Source: Halichoerus grypus
Taxonomy: Eukaryota; Chordata; Mammalia; Carnivora; Phocidae
NCBI RefSeq assembly: GCF_964656455.1
Contig: NC_135713.1
Span: 191,264,187 to 191,328,186 of the forward strand
Direction: 5' to 3'
Length of the DNA: 64,000 nucleotides
Each line of letters opens with the position of its first letter. The stretch's first letter is position 1. Below are positions 14,056 to 25,010 of this stretch, one piece after another. The notes under the pieces were generated by a model, which had not been told where the DNA came from, ran no database searches, and was given only the letters and a program-made list of their open reading frames with translations. The translations under genes were made by a program, and so were the position numbers.

Positions 14056-14086
<31 letters not shown>
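14056..14086. repeat. (TG)n microsatellite
   Basis: About 15 uninterrupted TG units, followed by a second short TGTGTG tract near 14100-14110. Confidence 0.95.
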
Positions 14087-14090
<4 letters not shown>

Positions 14091-14289
14091 GGATATCTAT
14101 GTGTGTGTGTATACATGCACGTCCTTAGGGAGTGGTGTGAATTGGTTGCCTTGAAGTCTCAGGAGATATAATCCCAATTCCTTGTCAGAGAAAGAGGGAT
14201 AGATTGGTCTATTGACGTCCAAGTAGGATTCAAATGGGAAACTTCCTTGTGGGTCAGAAAGTGAGATGGCTATAATACATAGTTTCAAA

Positions 14290-15058
14290 TGATTTGACTC
14301 TCCTATTAAGAGGCGGGGTTTAGGGGCACCTGGGTGGCTCAGTTGGTTAAGCGACTGCCTTCGGCTCAGGTCATGATCCTGGAGTCCCAGGATCGAGTCC
14401 CGCATCGGGCTCCCTGCTCAGCAGGGAGTCTGCTTCTCCCTCTGATCCTCCCCCCTCTCATGCTGTCTCTCTCTGTCTCATTCTCTCTCTCAAATAAATA
14501 AATAAAATCTTTAAAAAAAAAAAAGGCGGGGTTTACGTCTCCTCACCTTGACTATGTCTCCTTACCTTGACTCCTCACCTTTGACCAGTTGGGTATGGTG
14601 GAAGTGATGTTATGTGACATACAAGTCTGGGTCGTGAAAACTCATGCAGTTTAGACCTTGTTCATGGGAACCCTCACCCTTGTTCATGGGAACCCTCACC
14701 CTCGGGCTGCCTGAGCTGCCATATAAGAAGTCAGACTATCCAGAGACCACCATGCTAGAGAGGCCACATATAGGTGCTCTGGTTAATAGTTCTAGCTGAG
14801 CCCAGCCTTGCAGCCATCCCTACTAACACACTAGACAGATGGGTGAAACCATCTTAAATCCCCCAGACCAGCCTACCTACCAGCTGAATATCATCAAGTG
14901 TCCTCAGTGATGACTGTGGAATGGAAGAATCACCCAACCAAGCCTTTCCCAAATTCCTGACCCATAAAATTGTGGGATATAATAAAATGGTTGTTGTTTT
15001 AAGCTACTCAGTGTTAGGGTACTTTGTTATGCAGCAATAGATAACTGAAACAAATGGA
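14290..15058 (+). mobile_element. MLT1-type LTR (MaLR, ERVL-related), interrupted by a SINE
   Basis: An old retrovirus-like long terminal repeat. The 3' part shows the family signature: GAAACCATCTTAAATCCCCC, then TTGTTGTTTTAAGCTACTCA and GCAGCAATAGATAACTGAAA at the end. The Can-SINE at 14323-14523 sits in its left part. There is a local 22-base tandem duplication at 14659-14702. No coding capacity remains. Confidence 0.7.
14323..14523 (+). mobile_element. Can-SINE (tRNA-derived)
   Basis: Complete element with tRNA-like head, CT-rich middle and AAATAAATAAATAAAATC tail. A perfect 12-base target duplication AGGCGGGGTTTA lies at 14311-14322 and 14524-14535. First Can-SINE in the window. Confidence 0.95.
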
Positions 15059-15106
15059 TAGTAATAATTAAGTTCATTAAGTACTTACTATGTATCTGGG
15101 ATTGTT

Positions 15107-15289
15107 TTTTTTTTTTAAGATTTTATTTATTTATTTGACGAGAGAGGGAACACATGCAGAGGGAGTGGGAGAGGGAGAAGCAGGCTTCCTGCTGAGCGGG
15201 GAGCCCGATGCGGGGCTCGATCCTAGGACCCTGAGATCATGACCCGAGCCGAAGGCAGACGCCTAACCCCTGAGCCACCCAGGCGCCCC
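15107..15289 (-). mobile_element. Can-SINE
   Basis: Reverse-strand element, T-rich tail on the left. Perfect 14-base target duplication TATCTGGGATTGTT at 15093-15106 and 15290-15303. Confidence 0.95.
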
Positions 15290-15325
15290 TATCTGGGATT
15301 GTTCTAAGTATTTGACATGCATTAA

Positions 15326-15506
15326 TTTTTCTAAAGATTTTATTTATTTATTTGACAGAGAGAGAGAGCACAAGTAGGCAGACAGGCAGGCAGAGGGAGC
15401 AGGAGAAGCAGGTTCCCTGCTGAGCACGGGCTCCATCCCAGGAGCTGGGATCATGACCTGAGCCTAAGGCAGACACTTTTAACCGACTGAGCCACCCAGG
15501 CGCCCC
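15326..15506 (-). mobile_element. Can-SINE with extra tail remnant
   Basis: Reverse-strand element with head GAGCCACCCAGGCGCCCC ending at 15506. It is followed at 15507-15538 by forward-type tail sequence (AAATCTTAAATAAATAAAAT), probably the end of another, mostly lost SINE. No clear target duplication. Confidence 0.85.
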
Positions 15507-16024
15507 AGTAAAATCTTAAATAAATAAAATCTTTAGAAGAAACGGAGAACCAGGAGGATTAAATGAACAACCCTAGGATCCCACAGTCTCTTTGCACCAA
15601 GTCAAGAACAGATCCCAAGTTTGCTGACTCTCAGTCTAGAGGGAAAAACAGAACATTCTTCTATCTCAACATTCCCTTCCTTCTGGACCACCATACATGC
15701 CTTCTGTGTCACGGTCACCAAACAAAATCCTTGGTTTCAATCTCTGATATTTACTGTAGATGTACAAAAATGACTAGCTCCCTCTCAGGACTTCTGGGTG
15801 CACAAATGCTTGTGTGTATGCACACATAAACACAGACACACACATTCATTTTCACCAGAGCTAGGTAAGCTTTTTGTTGATATCCCCTCAGGGATCAGGA
15901 TTTTTGCTTTCAAAGGCATTAACCTGGCTCAAGATCCTACAGTAGGAATTTCTCTTGTCATTCTCTTCTTTTCCATTTTTCCCTCATGTCATTTAAAGTA
16001 GAACAACGACATGACTACATGTGG

Positions 16025-16375
16025 TAGGCAGCTTCTCAGTTGGTCCCCAGTGATCCCTGGTTCCTGGCGTTCTTTGTGTGATCTCCTCCCTGCGTGGTGA
16101 GGGATTGAGGCCTGCCAACACCCATGTGAGTGAGCTTGGAAGCAGATTCCCTTCCCCCCCGCCCTGTTCTAGTCAAGTCTTTGGATGCGACCCCAACCCC
16201 AGCTGGCAGCTTAACTGCAGCCTCATGAGATTTTGGGGCCAAAGGTGCCCACCTAAGCTGTGCCTGACGTTATGACCCACAGAAACTGCAAGATGATAAA
16301 TATTTGTTGTTTAAAAATATTTAGTTTGGGGGTAATTTTTTTTTTACACAGCAACAGATAACCAAAACACTGCAT
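16025..16375 (+). mobile_element. MLT1-type LTR relic
   Basis: Shows CCAACACCCATGTGAGTGAG, CTTAACTGCAGCCTCATGAG, GACCCACAGAAACTGCAAGA and CAGCAACAGATAACCAAAAC in the MLT1 order. A solitary LTR with no coding capacity. Confidence 0.7.
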
Positions 16376-16448
16376 GTTGAGGAAATTCTGGGTTCCAAAT
16401 GATGTATACAGTAAGTAAGAGACAGATAGAAGAAAATTCTTTCTTTGA

Positions 16449-16576
16449 TCCATCCATTCATTCACTCATGGTTTCAGTACACTTCTGCCTGCTTTGCCCC
16501 TAGGAATACAAAGATGAATGACACCATTTCTGCCACTGAAGAGCTTCCAGCCTAGTGGGAGAGGCAAACTTGTAAA
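16449..16576 (-). mobile_element. L2-type relic, continued after SINEs
   Basis: CATCCATTCATTCACTCATG followed by GGAATACAAAGATGAATGAC and a GAGCTTCCAGCCTAGTGGGA segment: the reverse complement of the L2 3' end. The related body may continue to the right of the SINEs at 16837-16970 and 17200-17650. Confidence 0.6.
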
Positions 16577-16593
16577 TGGATCCTTAACATTTT

Positions 16594-16836
16594 CTTTCGT
16601 TCCTTCTTTTCTCCCTTTCTTCCTTTTTCTTTCTTTCTTTCTTTTTTCTCTTTCTTTCTTCCTTTCTTTAAATATTTTATTTATTTATTTGACAGAGAGA
16701 AAGAGCAAGAGCACAAGTGGGGGGGGGCAGACTCCCCACTGAGCAGGGAGCCTGATGCCAGGCTCAATCCCAGGACCCTGAGATCACGACCTGAGCCGAA
16801 GCAGGAGTTTAACAGACTGAGTCACCCAGGTGCCCC
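16594..16836 (-). mobile_element. Can-SINE with expanded CTTT tail
   Basis: Reverse-strand element whose A-rich tail has grown into a (CTTT)n pyrimidine tract (16594-16669). Imperfect 17-base duplication TGGATCCTTAACATTTT (16577-16593) and TGGATTCTTAAAATTTT (16837-16853). Confidence 0.9.
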
Positions 16837-16972
16837 TGGATTCTTAAAATTTTAGTGAAAAATGCTAACAGAGGAAGGTTCAGGGTTCCTGAGCAACACA
16901 GAAAAGGGAGAAAATAATTCTGCCTGGCTATATGAATAAAGCTCCATAGAGAGGACATTTGGGTTGGGGTTT

Positions 16973-17179
16973 TTTTTGTTGTTTTTTTTTTAAGATTTTA
17001 TTTATTTATTTATTTGAGAGAGACACAGCGAGAGAGGGAACACAAGCAAGGGGAGTAGGAGAGGGAGAAGCACGCTTCCTGTGGAGCAGAGAGCCCGACG
17101 TGGGGCTCGATCCCAGGACCCTGGGACCATGACCTGAGCCGAAGGCAGATGCTTAACGACTGAGCCACCCAGGCGCTCC
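16973..17179 (-). mobile_element. Can-SINE
   Basis: Reverse-strand element. Approximate duplication TGGGTTGGGGTTTT (16960-16973) and TGGGTTCGGTTTT (17180-17192). Confidence 0.9.
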
Positions 17180-17199
17180 TGGGTTCGGTTTTGAAAAAG

Positions 17200-17650
17200 G
17201 GATAGGAATTTGCCAGGAAGACAAGGGAAGGAAGAGCTTTCCAGATAGGGGGCTACATTTACACATACTGAGAGGCCAAGGAAGCCCAGTATGTTTGAGG
17301 GCTCACTGAGCATCCCATGTGGTTGGATCTTAGAGTACTAGGTGGCAGGGGAGACTGGCAAGGTAGTTGACTAGGCAATCAAGGTACTTGGTGCCAGCCT
17401 CAGGTTTCTGTCTTTTATCCTATAGAAAATAAAGAACAGGTAGAGATTTTTAAGCCAATGAGTACTGTGACCAGATTTGTGTTTTAGAAAGAGAACTCGG
17501 GAGGCAACATGGAGGATAACTGGAGAGAGGAATCTAAAGTCAAAGAAATCAGGTAGGATGCTGATTCTGATCCAAGGGAGGGGTTGGATGAGGCCTGGCC
17601 CAAGAACTATCGGTCAGATCAAGAAGAAAGTGAAGGAGAAAGCAGTTTGA
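17200..17650 (-). mobile_element. Probable L2-type relic
   Basis: Contains segments typical of reverse-strand ancient LINE sequence (TTTTTAAGCCAATGAGTACT then GTGACCAGATTTGTGTTTTA, GAAAGAGAACTCGGGAGGCA). Highly diverged; family from memory. Confidence 0.4.
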
Positions 17651-17651
17651 G

Positions 17652-17805
17652 GGGGCACCTGGGTGGTTCAGGCAGGGAGCCCCACATCAGGCTCCCTGCT
17701 CAGAAGGAAGCCTGCTTCTCCCTTTCCCATTCCCCCTGCTTGTGTTCCCTCTCTCGCTGGGTCTTTCTCTGTCAAATAAATAAATAAAATCTTAAAAAAA
17801 AAAAA
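17652..17805 (+). mobile_element. Can-SINE with internal deletion
   Basis: Head and tail are intact, but the segment between GGGTGGTTCA and GGCAGGGAGCC lacks the usual box B region, leaving about 154 bases. Target duplication AGAAAGCAGTTTGAG (17637-17651) and AGAAAGCAGCTTGAG (17806-17820) shows it inserted as a unit. Confidence 0.9.
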
Positions 17806-17924
17806 AGAAAGCAGCTTGAGGTTTCTAACTGGGATAATTGGGTGGATGATAAGCCATTCACCAATGGAAGGAATAAAGATAACATGCGGATTTGAGAGTG
17901 GAGAATATATTAGGATCATGTAGG

Positions 17925-18310
17925 TCATGCTGCAGCTATTAATAACTTCAAAATCTCATTGGCTTAACAAAACAAAGACTTCTTTTGTTTCATCACTCAT
18001 ACTACAGGTCCTATGTGGTCAGCGGGAGTCTCTACTCCACACAGTCACTCAGGGATCCAAGCCGACAGAGGCTCCACCATCTACAACACATGGCTTCTTC
18101 ACTCACGTCCTCAGTTACATGGCAGGAGAAGAGAAAGATACTAGAGGATTGTGTATGGGGCTTTTACTACCACAGCCCAGACATGATGCGCGTCACTTCC
18201 ATGCAGATTTCATTGGCCAGAACCAGTCTTGTGGCCTCTTCTAACTACAGAGGGTTGGAAAGTATAGGGATGCACATGGAATACTTGGTGAGCATGACTG
18301 TCTCTGCCAC
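17925..18310. repeat. Unassigned ancient interspersed repeat
   Basis: Contains TCATTGGCTTAACAAAACAA, TTCATTGGCCAGAACCAGTC and ACTGTCTCTGCCAC, phrases that recur in mammalian genomes in an old repeat family whose name I cannot give with confidence. No intact frame is credible. Confidence 0.35.
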
Positions 18311-18329
18311 AAGGAGATAATAAATTCAG

Positions 18330-18890
18330 TTTTGAACACATTTACTTCAAGGAGAAGATATCCAGTAAGCAGTTGGAGATGTCGTTCTGATGTTCAGACC
18401 GAAGTTGAGAGCTTGAGCTAGAGGTCTGAGCACTGATCTTGTCCCTGACTTCTGGAGGGTTTATTCATCCATCAATCTGACAGATTGAGGCCTGCCTACA
18501 CCCATGTGAGACATTATAGACAGGAAGAGAAACATATATAAATAGCTATGATCTGCAAGAGGTCAAGTGACATGCTATTTGGCTACGAGCAAAAGTGCCG
18601 TGAAAGGAAAGATGGCGGAGCAGTGAATCCTATGACGGCGAGTAGGAGCCTCATAAGCCAAGAGCAATGACAGCTGACCTCTCAATGGATTGGTGAAGTT
18701 CTACCGGTAAGGAGTACACAGAAGCAGCGTAGTATGGTGGATCTGGGGAGAGAGGGCATGAGGCAAAAGAGATAAGTCTAGAAGGGGAGGTGGACAGGGG
18801 GCAGATAGTGGAATGTTTTAATGCCAGGTCAAGGAGACCGGACTTTATGCTGTAGTTATGAAAAGTACTGGAGGCTTGGGGGAGGGAGGG
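18330..18890 (-). mobile_element. Probable L2-type relic
   Basis: Diverged sequence with GCAGTTGGAGATGTCGTTCT and GTCAAGGAGACCGGACTTTA segments, resembling the reverse strand of old LINE copies elsewhere in the window. Family call tentative. Confidence 0.35.
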
Positions 18891-18987
18891 GACAGACAGA
18901 TGTGTGAAGAATGGATGGGCAAATTTTTCGCATTACTTTCCCCCCTTCAATAGAAAGCAGCTTCTTCACTCACTTGCATGCACATAT

Positions 18988-18989
<2 letters not shown>

Positions 18990-19029
<40 letters not shown>
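18990..19029. repeat. (CA)n microsatellite
   Basis: About 20 uninterrupted CA units, the longest dinucleotide tract on the left side of the window; likely polymorphic. Confidence 0.95.
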
Positions 19030-19030
<1 letters not shown>

Positions 19031-19133
19031 GTTTTCTGCCCACATCCCAGTTCGATACCTTAGTCCTAGATTATAACTGCTTTATTGCTGTTACCAACTA
19101 GGCAATTTATGTGAATATCTGCCCACATAAGTC

Positions 19134-19208
19134 CTTCCTCCCTTTTTCCTTCCTTCCTTCCTCCCTTTCTCTCTCTCCCTTCTTTCCTTTCTTCCTTCCT
19201 TCCCTTTC
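19134..19208. repeat. (CTTC)n pyrimidine tract
   Basis: Degenerate CCTT/CTTT/CTCT run, strand-asymmetric and homopyrimidine for about 70 bases. Confidence 0.9.
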
Positions 19209-19556
19209 TACTGTCTTATTGAGATATAACATAAAGTGAAATGCATAAAGTGCATTTTAATTTTAAGTACAGATTAATGAATTTTTCATGTGTCAATACT
19301 CATGTAAACACTACTTAAGTCAAGATATAGGACACTTTTGGGGCGCCTGGGTGGCTCAGTTGGTTAAGTGACTGATTCTTGGTTTCAGCTCAGGTCACGA
19401 TCTCAGGGTTGTGAGATTGAGCCCCATGCTGGGCTCTGTGCTCAGCACTGAGTCTGGTTGAGATTCTCTCTCTCCCTCTCCCTCCCCTTGTGCCCCTCCC
19501 CCACACATGCGCACGCTCTCTCTCTCTCTTGCATGTGCACGCTCTCAAATAAATAT

Positions 19557-19742
19557 TTTTTAAAGATTTTTTTTAAAAATTTATTTATTTGAGAGAGAGA
19601 GAGAGCACGAGGGAGGGCCACAGAGGGAGAAGCAGGCTCCCTGCTGAGCAGCAAGCTGGATGCAGGGCTTGATCCCAGGACCCTGAGATAGTGACCTGAG
19701 CTGAAGGCAGACGCTTAACTGACGGAGCCACCCAGGCACCCC
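19557..19742 (-). mobile_element. Can-SINE nested in host SINE tail
   Basis: Reverse-strand element inserted into the A-rich tail of the host SINE; short AATAAAT repeats flank it. Head ends with GAGCCACCCAGGCACCCC. Confidence 0.9.
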
Positions 19743-19760
19743 ATAAATAAATAAAATCTT

Positions 19761-19970
19761 TTTTTTAAAAAAAGGTTTTATTTATTCATTTGAGACACAG
19801 AGATACAGAGAGAGAGAGAGAGCATAAGCAGGGGGAGAGGCAGAGGGAGAGGGAGAAGCAGGCTCCCCGCTGAGCCAGGAGCCCGATGTGGGGCTTGATC
19901 CCAGGACCCTGGGATCATGACCTGAGCCGAAGGCAGACGCTTAACCTACTGAGCCACCCAGGTGCCCCGA
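19761..19970 (-). mobile_element. Second Can-SINE nested in the same tail
   Basis: Reverse-strand element. Its 13-base duplication TAAATAAAATCTT (19748-19760 and 19971-19983) is itself host SINE tail, proving insertion into the older SINE. Confidence 0.92.
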
Positions 19971-20287
19971 TAAATAAAATCTTAAAAAAAAAAGATATAG
20001 GACACTTTCTTCCTGCTATCTTCCAGTGATTTCTGCCCAGAGGCAACTACTATTCTGACCTCCATCACAATCGATTGTCAATTAATTATATCACAATTAT
20101 GTCTGTTCTAGAACTTCTAGAAATGGAATAATATAATATTCCCTCTTTTATATCTAATATCTATGAAGTCCATCCACATGGTTGAATCCTGGCCTTATCC
20201 TGACTGTTCCAGCTTTTAAACCAACTTACTCTCCTTCTCTCCCTCCTCCTCTTCTTTCTTCCTCCTTTCGTCTCCTCCGTTCCTCCA

Positions 20288-20815
20288 CCAGTCTGTAGAA
20301 AGCCCCTTCAAAGGTGCCAGGGAAACAGCAGTGAGCAATGCAGCCTTGATTCCTGTCCTGCACGAAGGGTGCGCTCTAGCGGGAGGGACAGGTGAAGTGC
20401 CAGGTAATTACAATGCAGCGTGATGAGCACGGTGCTAGTCAAATCTAGGGTGCTATGGGAATTCACAGAAGAGGCGTCAAACCCCAACTTTATGGACCAC
20501 AGAAGACTTCCTGGAGGAAACAACATCTGAGCTAAGACCTGAATGATGAATAGAGTGTTGTGAGCAGTCACCTGTGCAAAAACTGCAAAGGCAAAAGAGA
20601 AAATGGTGCTTTCAAGGAACTGCAGGAAGTTCAGAGAGGTTCCGCTCAGCTGGAGCATGGAGTGCAAAGTAGGGAGGGGTGAGGCTGTGGGGGCTAGGTG
20701 CGGCAGATGATGAAGGGCTTTGTGAGCTCCATTAGGGAGTCTAAACTTGAAGGAGCCATGGGCCATCACTGAGGGGTTTTCAGGAGAATGACACAGTAAG
20801 GATTTGGGTTTTTTT
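20288..20815 (-). mobile_element. L2 LINE 3' relic
   Basis: Reverse-complement L2 order is visible: AACAGCAGTGAGCAATGCAG, TCTAGCGGGAGGGACAGG, AATTACAATGCAGCGTGATG, GACTTCCTGGAGGAAACAAC, ATGAAGGGCTTTGTGAGCTC. A frame on this strand has no recognisable reverse transcriptase motif. Confidence 0.6.
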
Positions 20816-20833
20816 CTCTATTAATAGATTTGA

Positions 20834-21028
20834 GGGGCGCCTGGGTGGCTCAGTCTGTTAAGCATCTGCCTTCAGCTTGGGTCATGATCCTGGGGTCCTG
20901 GGATTGAGCCCCACATTGGGCTCTCTGCTTCTTCTCCCTCTCCCTCTGCCTGCCACTCTGCTTACTTGTGCTCTCTCTCTCTTTCTCTCTCTGTCAAATA
21001 AATAAATAAATAATCTTAAAAAAAAAAT
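20834..21028 (+). mobile_element. Can-SINE
   Basis: Forward element with head GGGGCGCCTGGGTGGCTC and tail AAATAAATAAATAAATAATC. Target duplication not clear. Confidence 0.92.
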
Positions 21029-21100
21029 TGACTTTGAGTTGATTTTTTTAAAAGGCTTCCAGTTCTTTTTTTTAATTAAGTAAATTAAATTAATTATTAT

Positions 21101-21206
21101 TTTTTAAAAGTTTTATTTAAGTAACCTCTATACCCCACGTGGGGTTCAAACCCACTACCCCAAGATCAAGAGTCGCATGCTCTACCGACTGAGCCAGCCA
21201 GGCTCA
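21101..21206 (-). mobile_element. Old short-form Can-SINE
   Basis: Reverse-strand tRNA-like head joined almost directly to the tail, lacking the CT-rich middle (TCTACCGACTGAGCCAGCCA at the right). This short form also appears at 31055 and 40165. Confidence 0.75.
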
Positions 21207-21240
21207 GGGGTAAGCCAGCTTTAAATCGACCCCTTAAATT

Positions 21241-21371
21241 GATTTTTTTTTAAGTGGGCTCCACACTGGGCATGGAGCCCAATGCAGGGCCTGAACTCAT
21301 GACCCTGAGATCCAGACCCGAGCTGAGATCAAGAGTTAGAACACTTAACCGACAGAGCCACCCAGGCGCCC
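21241..21371 (-). mobile_element. Can-SINE, short form
   Basis: Reverse-strand element with a reduced middle; head reads GAGCCACCCAGGCGCCC at the right end. Together with the preceding element it seems to interrupt a TTTAAAAGGC sequence found at 21048 and 21380. Confidence 0.85.
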
Positions 21372-21744
21372 AAGTCAATTTTTAAAAGGCATTTTAGTTT
21401 TTGGACGGTATACACATGGTGCAAAAGGGCACATCATGAAGCACAGGTCTCCCGGGCTCTTCAGTCCCCCCACCTCACCAGCGCCCCCCCCCCAGGTGAT
21501 CTGTCTGTCTGCAGTGTGGAAAGCAAAAAGGTAATGAAGCAAGAGTGGAAAAAGGGGACCTTTCAGGAAGCTATTGAACATTCCAGGTAAGAGAGGATGG
21601 TAGTGACGGTGGGAATGATTTGCGAGACACTGAGGAAGCAGAAACAGCAGAATTTGGGCGCTGGTTAGAAGAAGGGGTTAAGGACCACACCCGAGGGAGG
21701 AGGACTGCCTTTCAGTGAGCCAAGGGGAAAAAAGGGGAGCACAG

Positions 21745-22505
21745 TGAGGGGCAGGCCGGGATGGTCTGCAAAGATGACCACCAGCAATGCCTTCTCCCTT
21801 TGGAGCCTTTCAGCCATTTTCCACTCTCCTTGAGTCTGGGGGACCTTTGACTTGCTTTGATCAATAAGATGCAACAAAACTGATATCCTGACAGTTCAGG
21901 TGAAGGGCTTAGGAGGCCTGGCAGAGCTCCCACTTTTGCCCCTTGGAAGCCAGCCACCATGTGAAGTGCAACCACACTGCGGGAGAGAGAGAGCCTACCT
22001 CGAAAGAAAGGGGGAGAGGGCGCCTGGGTGGCTCAGTCGTTAAGCGTCTGCCTTCGGCTCAGGTCATGATCCCAGGGTCCTGGGATCGAGCCCCACATCG
22101 GGCTCCCTGCTCCGCAGGAAGCCTGCTTCTCCCTCTCCCACTCCCCCTGCTTGTATTCCCTCTCTTGCTATCTCTCCTTCTCTCTATCAAAAAATAAATA
22201 AAATCTTTAAAAAAAAAAAAAAAAAGAAAGAAAGGGGGAGAGACCCTCTGGGGGATGGGAGACTATGAAGGAGACAGAAAGACCCCCATCTCTTCCAGCC
22301 ATGCCGGCGGAGGCACCAGACACACCAGGAAAACCATCTTGGATACTCCAGGCCCGGCTGAGCTGTCCCAGCCCCCACTGCATGGCGCGGAGACAAGCTG
22401 TCCACACCAAACCCTGCGCAAGCTGCAGAATCATGAGCAGACAAGATTGCTGTTGTTTTAAGCCACTCAGTTTTGGGTGGATTGTTAGCCAATAGATAAC
22501 TGAGA
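21745..22505 (+). mobile_element. MLT1-type LTR relic, interrupted by a SINE
   Basis: Left part: GCCATTTTCCACTCTCCTTG and GGAAGCCAGCCACCATGTG. Right part: GCAGAATCATGAGCAGACAA, TGTTGTTTTAAGCCACTCAG and CCAATAGATAACTGAG. The Can-SINE at 22019 splits it. No coding capacity. Confidence 0.7.
22019..22225 (+). mobile_element. Can-SINE
   Basis: Close to the common consensus. Perfect 17-base target duplication GAAAGAAAGGGGGAGAG at 22002-22018 and 22226-22242. Confidence 0.97.
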
Positions 22506-22509
22506 GAAG

Positions 22510-24530
22510 TAGGGAGGGATGGGGGAGAGAGGGTAGAAGTTCAGTTTCTTGCCCATCGACGCCTTAGAGTTCCACATCCATGGTCTGCTGCTTTCCTTCT
22601 TCTCACTTTTAAAATCCCCAGAATCCCTGCTAAATACCTGCAGCTTTATAATCCAGAGCTCCGGTCTAGGAGCTTCAGGCGTCTTGGTCCACCGTTTCTC
22701 CTGTGCCCACATCAACAGCTCTGAAAGCCAACCGCCTGTTGATTACTGTTTCCTTGGGTCAGCCTAGGGTTGGTCCCCATTCTGCCTTTGGTTCTGGGGG
22801 AAGGAATTTGTTTTTTCTAACTTCATACCCCTGGGGGAAATGTTATTTCTTTGTGTTCCTCGTTTTCTAATGTGAGGCTAACTGTAAAGTTGTTGGGCAC
22901 CAAATGCCAGACGAATGACTAATGAGGCTCACTTGGAGAGAATCCTAAATGGGGTTCAATTCCTGACTTCCTGGCCCAACCAGAGGACTTCAGTCTCTCC
23001 ATTTACCCAAGAAGGTCTCACCTCACTCTCTGCGACCCAGGAGCAGGTTCCTTAGCTGGGAGAGGAGAGGAGTTAAAGGGCTCAGACACTGTCAGAGAGC
23101 CATCCCTTCTGTGCCTCCATGGAGAAATGGTGGGCCCCGGAAGGAGCAGGTGATGTAGGGCAGGTACGGAGACAAAGACCCGGAGAGGTCTGTCTACATT
23201 CCTCAGCAGGGGCCTGAGGAGAGGGAGCATGTGAGGGCAAGAGGGTGACCGTCCCCATGCTCCCCATCTCAGTGGCCCTCTTCCCTCCCTCACATAGGAC
23301 TGCCACTGAGAGCAGCCGGCGGTGGGGGGAAGTGGGGAGAGTCTGCCATTACTTGCCTCTGGAGAATGGGGCTCCCCAGGGTAGGGACCACCCCCTCTTC
23401 TGGATCGCCTCTCCAGGGAGACTTGGGTACCTTCCATGCAGTCCCTGTTGACTGCTCTTGGTGGCCTGCCCAGAGCCCATTTCTCCACAGGTCTGAGGAG
23501 ATGGAACATCTTTCCTGTGCCCCCCCAACTCAGTTCTAGTGACGGTGGAATCTAAGAAGGAACTCAGGAGGAGACTCTAGTCTAACCTGCCCATATTCAA
23601 GATAAGGAAACCAAGGCCCAGGTCAGGGAAGTGACTTGTCCAAAGTCCCCAGCTGGTTCATGGCAGAGCTGAGGCCCCCGTTCCTCAACTCCCCAGTTGG
23701 TGCCCTCTGCTGCTCACACAGCCTCCTGCAGGGCTCTCCCCTCTCAGACCTGCCTTTTCTTTTACCATTCTTTCTCTTCTCAACCTCTCTCCAGCACATG
23801 CCCCACGGAGGGGCACTTCCAACCGGGGAGGCGGTGACCAGCAGGCAGCCTTTCCTAATGAATGTGGGACCTCGGCATTTCTGAATACCAAGAGGCTGAT
23901 GAGTGTGTGTGCACACACTCATCCACTTCCAAACACTGAACCCAGCTGCTCATGCTTGGGCACTCAGACACATGCACACACCCCCAGTCACACACCTCCA
24001 TCGGGGTGACCTGTGCTCTCCACCGAGCCCCGCTCAGATGGCCCTTGGCACAAACTCAAGTCACAGGACTCCTCGCCTGGCCTCAGCCATTGGTGTCCTC
24101 CAAACTAGCCTAACTGGGTAAGGACAGTTGAATGACCTGTTCTGGCCCCTGATCCAGAGACGGGAAAGAGAAGACGGACACTTTCAGAGCTGTCATCAAC
24201 ATGGCACCTCTTTGTCTACTTAGAACTCCTGCCTCTGGGTCCCTAAATGTCCCTCCCTGGGAGGATAATGGGAGGGTGAGGATCCCACTTTCCTTCCTCT
24301 TCCTGCTCCCTTTGCTGCCCCCCTCCCCCTTCTTGATAAGAATCTGTTTGAATGAAGCTCCTGCCAGGCGGTAGATTCCATCTGAGACACAGCTGGATCT
24401 CTTAAAACCCAAGGAGAGATGTCTCTCTTTCCTCCCAGCTCTGTCCTGTGCCCTCCTCCTGGGCATTGCCAGTCAAAGGTACTGCCTGGTGAGACAAATT
24501 AGGTAAGACTGAGCTGGGCCCCTGGTACCT
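22510..24530. other. Intergenic stretch, mostly unassigned
   Basis: No gene seen. A reverse-strand MIR fragment is likely at about 23580-23700 (ATAAGGAAACCAAGGCCCAG, then GTGACTTGTCCAAAGTCCCC). Around 24330-24410 non-repetitive sequence rich in GATAAG/CAGCTG-type motifs could be regulatory. The rest is GC-rich with short accidental frames. Confidence 0.5.
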
Positions 24531-24839
24531 ACAGCTAAGAGGGTAAGCGGTGCTGGGGGAAGGGCGGGCTGCAGGGGGGCGGGGCAGGGGGCAGGTAGGG
24601 CGGGAACTGAGATGTCCCTTCAGAATTTGTTCCCCTCTTCCCCCCTCCCCTGCTCCCCACTCCACCCCACCCCCAGCCCCAGTCATTCCCATACCCCCCA
24701 CCTCTGGAAAAGTCAGATTGGGATTCGATCCCCAGCCAGTTGCCCGAGTTCCGGAGCAGCTGTCCAGGCTTGGGAGGGGGGAGGGGGCCAGGAATGCTGG
24801 AGCTGAGGCCTGGGCCGCCCCAGACAGAGCCGGCTCTGA

Positions 24840-25010
24840 ATTCTGGGAATGTTTGTGCAGCTGGAGCCCATTAGGGGAGGGAGCCGCGCCGCTTATTAAT
24901 CCCAGCCTTGTTCCCCGGGAGGGGCCGGGGCCCCGCACACGAGTGGAGGGGGACGGGGCTCTGCTGCGGGGGGGGCGGGGGGGTCCGGGCCCTGGCCCCC
25001 AGCCCTCAGC
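24840..25010. promoter_or_regulatory. GC-rich candidate regulatory element
   Basis: CpG-containing block with CGCCGCTTATTAATCCC at its centre, set between GC-rich arms and a G-run (24968-24985). Non-repetitive and compositionally distinct from its surroundings. Function is inference. Confidence 0.3.

Larger units (their letters stand above)
19339..19991 (+). mobile_element. Host Can-SINE split by two younger SINEs
   Basis: The body runs from 19339 to 19556 and its tail end is found again at about 19971-19991. Perfect 17-base target duplications AAGATATAGGACACTTT at 19322-19338 and 19992-20008 bracket the whole nested block. The longer, more diverged middle agrees with greater age than its guests. 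Confidence 0.93.

Noticed and set aside
18990..19029. Regular repeats considered as a CRISPR-like array
   Set aside because: These are plain dinucleotide microsatellites in mammalian DNA, with no repeat-spacer structure.
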